From Rallus limicola (taxonomy: Eukaryota > Chordata > Aves > Gruiformes > Rallidae): a stretch of DNA of 64,000 nt. The notes under the pieces were generated by a model that searched no databases, was not told the DNA's origin, and saw nothing but the letters and a program-made list of their open reading frames with translations. The stretch is from positions 22,973,015-23,037,014 of the forward strand of contig JAKCOZ010000012.1 of assembly GCA_022605955.1 (NCBI GenBank), read 5' to 3'. A program made the translations under genes and the position numbers. Positions 53,409-64,000 of the stretch are shown here, piece by piece; within the stretch, counting starts at the first letter, position 1; each line of letters begins with the position of its first letter.

Positions 53409-55822
53409 CTTGGTCATCCTCCCGTACCTGCTGCAATGTGTTGGGCTCCACCCCCAGCAGGACACTGCACTGTGTGAGCTGCAGTTGGGATGTCCATAGC
53501 ATCCTTCCACCTGAGCATCAAAGGGTGTCAGGGTGCTGCTACACGCCATGGCAGCGTGCTGCTGGGTTTCCTCCTGGAAATGCTGTTTCTCCACATTGGG
53601 TGTCATGGCAGACAGGGATACTTGAGCAGCCTCATCTTTCCACAGCCTGTTTTCTTGGAGAACTCATGGCAGAGCTTTTGGGAAGTGCCTTGCTGGTAGC
53701 AGCACGTGTGCACTGAGGAGCCCCCATGGCTCTTGCCCAACTGGACCTGGAGCCTGCTGGTACTGCCAGGGATCTGCTGGTCCTGGATAATTTCCTGTGG
53801 ATGTTACGGGACTGTGCAGCTCTGAAAAAAACAAGTTGGAAAGGCTCCCCATGGAAATTTGTCTCTTGCTCTCTCTGTTGGGTTCTTTGGGTTTGTTTTT
53901 TTTTTTCCTTTAATCTTCAGGAGATTTCACAGTCACAGATCCAGGATATGCCAGCAGGTGTTTGTTCACCTCCTGGTGAAAAATTAATCTTTGCTTTGTG
54001 GAATTTTGAGGACAGGGTAGAGGACCAAGTGAACTGCCAGCTCCATAAAGATAATCTGATGGATGCAAAGTGTACTTTTAGTGGGATTTCTTCCCTCTTC
54101 TTTCAAGTGTTGTGATTGCCATACGTAGCATAGCATGCTCTTCCTCTCTCTCTTGCTCCCAAACACTGGTGAGAGCCCATGGATGAGTTTCCATGGAAGG
54201 AGCCTGGAGAGGGTCAGCCTTTTGGGTTGGAAAGTGTTTGTGGCTGGCTCACATCTCCAGGGTTTTCCTTTCCAAGCTTGCTGCTGTGGTATCCCAAACG
54301 TTCACCTAATCACAAGCACGTGCAGACACTTACACGTGTCGATGCACCAAAAGAGGAGGAAGAGGAAACACAACTTCGAAACCAGTTGTTCCATTACTCC
54401 CCATCTGGAGAGTAATGAGTAACCCACGACTTGTGCCGTGTCCCAGTGACCTGGCTGGATTACCAGTCTCCTGCTGGGCTGGCAGAGCGGTGAGCGCTGC
54501 AGCAGCCAGCCTTGCCCTTGCACAGGGTGGACCTTGGCCGGTCAGACGTTCATTTCTTAAAGCCAGTTTCCTGACCAAACAGGGATGTACAAAGAATTTT
54601 TCATCTGTGAGGAAGAGAAGAAAAACTTGGTATCAAAACTGAAGATAGGAGCAGGGTCAAAGTTTGCTCAAGTGTTTTATTTCACCTTCAGGTTTATAGC
54701 AGGACTCTCTCTGGATTTTTACAATCATTTATTTATGACAATCTTTTAAATCTCTGAGCAGTTTGGTTAGAAGTAACCCTTCTGCTGTTTCTTTCTCCTT
54801 TTGGCCTGTGCTTTTAATAATGTGATGTCGCTTGCTTGGAGAACATTAAATGCCATGCAAGCTCCATGTGATAAGAAGCTCAAAATATGCACACTGAAGA
54901 ACCTGGCAAGGCACAACTTGTCAGGGAAGAGCCTTCAGTGGCAAGCCCATCGAATTGGAAAACATGGTTTTACTTCTGAGAGTAGCACTTCTACAGGTTT
55001 GGGAGGAAGCTTGTTCCCCACATGGGCTGTGGTTGCTTTCAGGAGCATGCTGGTGGATCCTGCATGTATCCATCATGTCCCTGGGAGGCAGAGTCGCGTC
55101 CCACGCTATTTTTATAAAGTTTATTTCACCGTTGCTCAGTGACAAGAGTAAGTTTGGGCCTGGGTTAGATTATTGTGCTTCTGTATTTGATATTTTGAAA
55201 CGTTGGAAGCGGTACAAGCGGTGGCACCTGGTCTCGTTTGAACCAGCCCGAGCAGCAGGACACCAGCTCTCTTCCAAATAAGCCTGAAGCTGCATGCCAA
55301 GCTTCCCCTCAAGGCAGGTTTCCTACTCAAAAAGTGACCAAAACCAAAGATCTGGGAGAAAAAAAACATTTGAAAAGTAAACCTGGGTTCTGTGGTTGTG
55401 GGAAGCTTTTAAACATCTGTCTCGTTGCCTTCACATTCTCAGAACCGAAGAGCTTACACCCAAGAAATTGAGTTTTGCTTGTCTTGCTGATATGGTGGTA
55501 AACACTGATCATGAGTATGAATTGGGGTACATAGTGGTGGGATGCGAGTTCTCAAGGTTTCCAACTTCCTTTGCTGATTTTCAGCACTGGACGGGTTCGT
55601 TTCTTGATCAGACCTTCTGGAGAGCAGCAAGCCTTTCAAACCTTCCAGCCTCTTACTGTTTAATTTTAATAAAAGCCACGTGGATGGCGAGCTGGTGGGC
55701 TCAGGATTCTGTCCCAGTGACTCTGTGTAGCACTGCAGTGTCCCCACAGCTGTGTTGCCAGCATTGGGGTCCTACCTTGGGGTCGGGCAGCTCGGAGGAT
55801 GCTCTCGGTGTCGTAGCAGTAA

Positions 55823-56119
<297 letters not shown>

Positions 56120-56561
56120 TAATAAATGAGCTTTATTTAATGCCCTTAAGCTCTGTTACTCCCCTGATTTTTAACCCTCTTTTTCCTTCAACAAAAAATG
56201 TAATTTCCTTTTTTTATTAATAGGGCAAAATTTTGTTTGCATTGGAATTACATTTTCCAATTAACAGAAAGGTGAGGGCTAATCAAGTCTGTGGAAAGGA
56301 TCTCCAGGATTAAAAAGCACCCAGCGTTTTATTAAAGCCACGTGGCTCTGGCTTGAATGAGGATGCTGCAGCTTTTATACCTGCAAGAGAAATATTGGAC
56401 TGGAATGTCTTAAAATGGGCCATGCCAGAGCTTCACGTGCTGGGAGAGCTCCAGCCAAGGCTTTGCACAGCTCAGGTCAGATGACATGATCGTAGTGGTT
56501 GCCCAACGTTGAAGTGTGTGTGCTGCTCCTTCAACTGAGGTTTTGTTCAGCAGAAACAAGG

Positions 56562-57059
56562 TCGTGCCTCAAGTACTGTGTGTCATTCTGGGTGCCACAG
56601 TGTAGGAAGGACATTGAGGTGCTGGAGAAGGTGCAGAGAAGGGCAGTTAGGCTGACTTGGGGTCTGGAGAACAGGACTTAAGAGGAGAGGCTGAGTGAGC
56701 TGGGGCTGTTCAGCCTGGAGAAGAGGCCAAGGGGAGACTTTATCACTGTCTACTGCTACCTGAAAGGAGGGTTTAGTGAGGCAGGTGTTGGCCTCTTCTC
56801 CCTAATAACTACTGACTGGACAAGAGGGAATGGGTTCAGCTTGCTCCAGGGGAGGTCTAGATTGGATATTATCACCAAAAGAGTTATGAAGAATTGGAAC
56901 AGGCTGCCCAGGAAGGTGGTGGAGTCACTGTCCCTGGAGCCATTCAAAAAACGGGTAGATGTGGTGCTTTGGGAGATGATTTAGAAGTTACAGTGGTGCA
57001 GGGCTGATGGTTGGACAGGGTGATCTTGAGGGTCTTTTGCAACCTTGATGATTCTGTGA
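56562..57059 (+). repeat. CR1 LINE fragment, ORF2 end plus 3' UTR
   Basis: Translation near the start gives [22 protein letters not shown]1 ORF2 sequence, interrupted by a stop. It continues with cagcctggagaagaggccaa, aacaggctgcccaggaaggt, gtggtgctttgggagatg and the tail gatgattctgtga. It is followed directly by a second CR1 3' fragment in the same orientation. Confidence 0.92.
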
Positions 57060-57094
57060 AAACAGAAATATTAGACAGCTGTAGAAGAGCCATT

Positions 57095-57343
57095 CAAGTG
57101 ATAGGACAAGGGGAAGTGGCCCCAAATTTAGATTGGATAGTAAGGAAAAATTCTTCATCGAAAGGGTTGTCAAGCACTGGAAGAAGCTGCCCGGGGAAGT
57201 GGAGGAGTCCCCATCCCTGGAGATATTTAAAAGATGTGTAGATGTGGTGCCTGGGGACATGGTTTAGCGGTGGCCTTGGCAGGGTTAGGTTTACAGTTGG
57301 ACTTTATCTCAAGGAACTTTTCTAACCAACGTGATTCCGTGAA
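57095..57343 (+). repeat. CR1 LINE 3' fragment, second of an adjacent pair
   Basis: It reads gataggacaaggggaagtgg, aaaaattcttcatcgaaagg, gaagaagctgcccggggaag, ccatccctggagatatttaa and gtgattccgtgaaa. About 35 bases separate it from the preceding copy, and it has the ORF2-end and 3' UTR again, so two elements inserted next to each other or one was partly duplicated. Confidence 0.88.
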
Positions 57344-57715
57344 AGAAAATGAGGAAGAATGACTGTTGTGGAAGGTGTCTGACTGCTGCTGAGCCTGCTG
57401 CTGGTGTCCAGGGCTGACAGCAACTTCTCTGCTGACCCTGAATGCCACCATCTGCCCCAACATGATGTGCTGGAGACTCCGGCGCTGTAGCTCATCACTT
57501 GTTTTACGGACACTGCTTTCAGTGCCAGGAAACCACAGTTACACAGGCTTATTTTAAATGTATGAGCTCTGTGAGCCTACTTCTTAATATAGTCCCTGCC
57601 AGTGAGTCACAACCCAGCCACTGACTCATGTCCCAGGGCCAGCATGCCTGTTGTCAGTGTGCATTTTGGCCGTTGACCTCTGTAGGGTTTCAGGTGATGA
57701 AAGGTTCCCACCTTT

Positions 57716-57820
57716 ATAATATACATATATATATTATAATTCATTTATATTTTATATATATAATCTTATTTAAAAGAATTATTAATAAAATTCTTAATAA
57801 AAATAATATCTATATAAAAT
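57716..57820. repeat. AT-rich low-complexity stretch
   Basis: About 105 bases contain very few G or C and are built from degenerate tata and taat units, including acatatatatat-like runs. Confidence 0.85.
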
Positions 57821-58061
57821 CCCATGTATACTCTCTTCCACAGTGTTACTCCAAGGTAACAAGTGTAAAATAACTAATAAGTACCAGGAGTGATGGCAGA
57901 AATAATTTCCATCCCCAAACACGAATGTTTAATGTGAAATGTAAACCTAATGCAAGATTAGGGCTTGAAGTGGTCCATATTTCTCCTAAGCTGGCAAAAT
58001 AGGTGGTGGATGTTACTTAGAAACTGAAATAATAAATGAAGGAAATCAAAATGTGGGTGGC

Positions 58062-58089
58062 AAAAAAAAAAAAAAGAAAAGAAAAGAAA
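58062..58089 (+). repeat. Poly-A with GAAAA units
   Basis: Fourteen A are followed by three gaaaa-type units. It could be the tail of an old retroposed sequence, but I recognise no body upstream of it. Confidence 0.85.
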
Positions 58090-58704
58090 TTGATGAGCTA
58101 ATAAAAAAGCCCAGCAGAAAAGCTGGCTTACCTTCAGCCTTTGGACAGGCTTTTAATTGGAGCTATATCTCTACTTAAGGCTCTGTGCAAGTTATAATGT
58201 TTCTATTTGCATGGTAGCTTTTATAAGACAAGCTTTCCAGTGTGTTGGAGTGCCATTTGTTGGGCTGATATAACAGGGGAATTGTTTCCTTCAGTTTCTG
58301 GATGATGGAAATAGAGACAGGAGGATAAAACTGTTCTATATTCCTGCCACGGAAATGTCTCCCCGAGGCAAAAGAACACATGGGGGGAAGTATGTCTGGA
58401 GCTGGGGAGGAATTTGGGTTAACAGGGGTTCCTGCAGAAACTGAGAGATTGGTTTTAATCCCTACTGACAGCTCTCCTGTGACAGAGAGCACCTGCTGCA
58501 GCAGGTATCACCCGTCGGTGGGCATCTCACTTGTCCTCCCAGCATGAGGCATAGGGCAGTGTTTTGAACACATGATAAGCAAAGGGGTTCTAAACTCCAA
58601 CTGTGAATCTTTCATTTCTTGGAGCACAACTGGTTGAGGAGGAATGTCAGAAAATCCCATGGTTTGAACTTGGGTTCCTCTAACCTTTCTCTTAAATTCT
58701 CTAG

Positions 58705-60086
<1,382 letters not shown>

Positions 60087-61314
60087 TAGCACGTTTGCTG
60101 GAAAGTCAGGGATTGAATTAAAGCAGCACTTCGTGGTGCTAGCAGAGAGAGTTGTGATCCCCAACATGAGAAAAAGATGCTTGGGATGATCACAGATTTT
60201 ATACCCCAGTGCCATGAATTTGAACACCCAGGAATTCTTGGAGCTCTGCAAAATATCTTAATGGGCAGCATAGTCTCCTGCTTTCTGCCCATTGCATTTT
60301 GACATGCCAGTTCAGGTCCAACCTGAATCTTTGTGTGTTGCTATTCACGTATCCAAATTTACTGTGGAGAAGTCTTTCCCTGTGCTGAGATAGGTGTCAG
60401 ACCAAAGCTTCCTACCTGCCAGCGTGCTTTTCACTGCTGCACGTACAAATACTACGCTCAGACATGCTGTATTTGCTCTATTTCCTCTGGAGAGAAGTCA
60501 GGTCAGCTTTAGAAAGGGCAAAAATCACATCTTCAGGCCCGCAGGCTGGTGTTTGCAGGGAGATCTGACGGCTGTCATGCCATCAGACGTTTGGGGGGCT
60601 GACCTACTTTTCTCGCCTGCCTCTCTTTGAAGTTTATTTTTGGATTGGTGGCAGCACAACATTGTTGCTGAGCTGGAACATGGCATAGAGCCCCATGTGG
60701 TGCACAGGGCAGCAGGAGGGTTATGAGTCCCACCTGCCCATTCAAAAACTACAGCCATGTCTGATGTTTAAAGCGAGGGGAGCTTAATATAGTTTACCTT
60801 GTTTCTGGACTCATGTCTGTCCCTTGGTGGTTTCAAGTGTCCAGAACTTGAATTTCTAGTTCCAAATTCCCTAAGGTGCTCTGAGTGTGTCCAAAGAGGA
60901 CAGTGAGATGCTAGCTACCACGTGAGCTTCAGAGAGTAGCTAAGTGACACACAAAGCTCACTGTACTTCCATTTGTGTGCATGCCGAGAGGTCACTCCAC
61001 TGGGTAATGTTTAAAAGGGACTTTAGGACCCCTTGGTTTGGAGCTAGGAAGCTGGTTTCTAACAGAAGATGCTACAATATGATAGTGTAACAGCCTCCCC
61101 TGGCTTGGTATGGTTTTGGGGTACAGTTACCTGTTGCTCTGAGAATTTTTTGGGAGGTGGAGGATTTTAAAGCAGCCAAGTGATGCTTTGGTGTCGCAGC
61201 TATTTAGGTGCATCAGTCAACTTTTGAACTGATGGGTTTTCCAGAGAGCAGCTCTCCAGTGTGTGAGTTAAGACTCCGGGTTACAGAAATCAGTAATGAT
61301 AAGGACATGTAGAA

Positions 61315-61480
61315 ATGGTTTAATCTTCAATTACTTAATTCTCTTTGATTAACCAATTACATCAGGCGTTTCCTCAACTCTGCTGACGGCAGCACTTCGT
61401 AGCAGGGCTGCAGCCCGTGCTGGCTGCACCTTCTTGCCAACAGCCGCCTGGTGCAGCACTCTAATTAATCTTTGGGGTTT
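61315..61480. other. Candidate conserved noncoding element in intron 7
   Basis: The segment includes cttcaattacttaattctct and gattaaccaattacatcagg and closes with cactctaattaatctttggg. It carries TAAT cores and CCAAT-like boxes and is bordered by a T-run/A-run inverted tract. Confidence 0.25.
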
Positions 61481-62787
61481 ATTTTTTTATCATTTTTTTT
61501 AAAAAAAAGTACTGATATCTTCATAGACTACTTTCTACCCACAGAAATCCCTGCGGATTTTCCTCATTCCTGAGTAACTAGGGCACTTAATATGCCATTG
61601 AGTGATGCGCAGGCACCAGGATCAGAAGCCCTCTGTTGTCCCCCAAGGATCAAACACTCTTAGCAAGCTGGGTGCTGTGTCTCTGGAGTTGGCATTGACC
61701 ATTTTCCCCTGGCTGGGGGTACAACAGAAGGCTGACTGCTGCCAACACACTCACCCAAGGGTGCTTTCAGAGCTCAGTGGGAGCCACTGGACTTTTGTCC
61801 ATACCCCAGATCACATCCCTGCACCTGATGCTTTTGCTTTGAAGTGTGTGTGGGGAGGGAATTTAAATGACAAAGTCATTATTTTTTTTTTTAAAGGGAT
61901 GCAAATCAGATGCTCTCAGGTTTAGCTGACCGGCTTAAAATAGCAAATACAAAAGATGAGATTTATAGGGTGAAAAAAGAAATCCTTGCAGGCTTAATCT
62001 GTTGGACAAAAAGCCTCTGATCTCAGTGTTTTCTTAGCCAGAAAGAGATGTCTGTGTAATCTATGCAAGGAGGCAGTAAATACCTCCTCACAAAAATAAA
62101 CAGCTTTAAAAAAGCAAGTAGAAACCCCACGTTGTTCAGCTTATTTATTGTTTTTTTTCCCCCCAGCAGCTGCTTTTCCTTTTTTTTCTTTATAGATACC
62201 TTGTCAATAAGCTTCAAATCAAAAGGGCAGCAGGGGAAGGAAGCTTGACTCCTTCCCAAGTCAAGACCACGCAATCTATTAGCACGGTATCTTTTTGCTG
62301 GGTGAACTGAAAAGCTTTTCAGACTCAAAAATACCTTCCCCCTCCAAGAACCCCCCCCAAACCCAAGCCAAACAGCCCTCTGAATTCCAGATTGTTATAA
62401 AATGTGTGCTTCCCGCTGTGTTTTCAGCTTTCTCTGGGAGACTTAGAGAGGTGGTAATCCCTTTCTGTATTGCTCCAGCTTTAAGATTATTTGGCACCTT
62501 GCACATAACACTGGGCACCTCGCTATGGAAAGACACACTAGGAATTTGGAAGGAGTTCAGCAGCAACCCAAAGGGAAGGGGGTCATGCATGCCGAATCAT
62601 GTGGAAAGACTGTGATAATTAAGTATGTGGCAGAAATCCCTGCTGACCAGAAACAAAGAACACCCGAGACTGTCCTGCAAAAGGGCTGGAAATAAGATTT
62701 GAGAGAGGATTTGTAAGTGGGTACAAAGATGTGTAGTGTGGATGGCATTTGGTAGGGGAGAATTATAGTTAAAAATGAGGTTTTTGT

Positions 62788-63188
62788 GGAGGGAGCTGGG
62801 CTTGGTCAGCCTGGGGAAGAGAAGGCTGCAGGGAGACCTCATTGCAGCCTTCCAGTCCCTGAAGGGAGCAGAGGAACAGGAGGGGAATCAGCTTTTTAAA
62901 AGGGCAGACAATGGCAGGACAAGGGGGATGGATTAAAGCTAAAGGAGGGAAGGGTTAGATTAGATATTAGGGGGAAGTGTTTTACAGAAAGAGTGGTGAG
63001 GGGCTGGAACAGGCTGCTCAGAGAGGTGGTGGATGCCCCGTCCCTGGGGGTGTTCAAGGCCAGGTTGGCTGGGGCCCTGGGCAACCTTGTGTAGCTCCAG
63101 GCCTGGAGGTTGGTGACCCTGCCTGTGACAGGGGGGTTGGAACTCTGTGATGCTTGGGGTCCCTTCCAACCCAAACAAGTCTATGATT
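62788..63188 (+). repeat. CR1 LINE fragment, ORF2 end plus 3' UTR
   Basis: It contains gcttggtcagcctggggaag, ggctgcagggagacctcatt, gcagccttccagtccctgaa, aacaggctgctcagagaggt, gtccctgggggtgttcaagg and cttggggtcccttccaaccc, ending acaagtctatgatt. Confidence 0.92.
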
Positions 63189-64000
63189 ATACAAAAAGTG
63201 CCTGGAAATTGAAAATCCAAGTTAGCTTTTCTGGAGGGTGTATAGGAGAAGGTGCTTATTGTACCTAGAGGCTGTCTAGTTTTTGGGGTTCTGCACTGGG
63301 AATGAAACCCTTTCTGGGATTTACTCATTAGTCACAGGTTTAGAGGCTTGGGGCAGTTTGGAAAGGGCAGCTCTTGGAGAGAAGAAAGCTGAAGAGGGGC
63401 TGCAAGGACATGGCAGACAGCAGGGCAGAGGGGGAGAGCAAGGCACAAGAGATGGAGGTGCAGGAAGCAGGATGAAAGGCATCGTCCATCCCTTCCACCC
63501 TGAGATGTGCCTCTCTTACAGTGTTTGCTGGTTTTGATGTGCTGGACCCCAGCAAACATCAGCTGCAGCTACATGGCACCAGGCTCCATACGGTCCCCTG
63601 TGTGCCTGCAGCTTCTGCCTCTGTGCTGCCCTCCCACCTCAGGTGGGTCTCTCCACCTCCCAGAGATGTGTCAGACACTGCGCTTCAGACGAAGGCACCG
63701 AAATTAGTCTGGGTCCTGTTCCTGCTGCGTAGGGTGCTGGGCTGTGAATCATTAGCAGCCCATAACATGGTGTCCAGAATAACGAATTAGCTGCCTTCTG
63801 CCAAAAAAGCAAGTTGCAGCAGTGCCATTAGGGAAGGTGCTCGTTTTCTCTTGCTGGGCACGTATTGTCTCTGCCTCCTCTGCTGTCCAGGGGAGCTGAG
63901 CCATCCTCTGGGACTCGTTACCAGATCTGGAGGTGCAAGCCACAGCTCATCAGTGATGGTGGGGTGGGGAGGAGGTGCTGGAGGGGGTCTCACCGCTGTG

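Noticed and set aside
58062..58089. Poly-A tract as the tail of a processed pseudogene
   Set aside because: No gene-like sequence lies upstream of it and no flanking target duplication was visible.

Overview
The window is intronic-plus-exonic DNA from a bird nuclear genome. The evidence is at least sixteen CR1 retrotransposon fragments of avian type, most of them ending in the usual octamer-like 3' tail, one solo LTR of a kind seen in birds, vertebrate-style GT-AG exons separated by kilobases, general CpG depletion and one CpG island. I cannot place it below class Aves with confidence; the LTR type resembles one I associate mainly with neoavian genomes, but that is weak.

The only protein-coding gene I can support is TNIK (TRAF2- and NCK-interacting kinase, a germinal-centre Ste20/MAP4K kinase), read on the + strand. 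Five consecutive exons (44807-44863, 46756-46881, 55847-55957, 58705-58795, 59893-60023) join without a frame break into 172 codons. These correspond to residues 42-213 of the human protein: most of the kinase core, from just after the glycine-rich loop, through the ATP-binding lysine, HRD and DFG motifs, to just past the APE motif. Paralogue-diagnostic residues fit TNIK rather than MAP4K4 or MINK1. Exons 1-2 lie upstream and exon 8 onward lies downstream.

Layout: 1-44806 is the 3' part of a very long intron 2. It holds a CpG island (about 6.12-6.58 kb) that may be an internal or antisense promoter, ten of the CR1 fragments, an ERVL-like solo LTR (31267-31842, minus strand) with near-matching 5-bp flanks, simple repeats including a 20-base poly-G, and several AT-rich low-repeat blocks that could be conserved noncoding elements. 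44807-60023 carries exons 3-7 with introns of 1.9, 9.0, 2.7 and 1.1 kb; CR1 copies sit in introns 4 and 5. 60024-64000 is the start of intron 7, with one more CR1 fragment. There is no bacterial-style operon, CRISPR array, phage or RNA gene that I can see. I did not find a new biological system; the items most worth checking are the intronic CpG island with an antisense splice donor, the LTR, and a CR1 copy that keeps its ORF2 C-terminal frame open.
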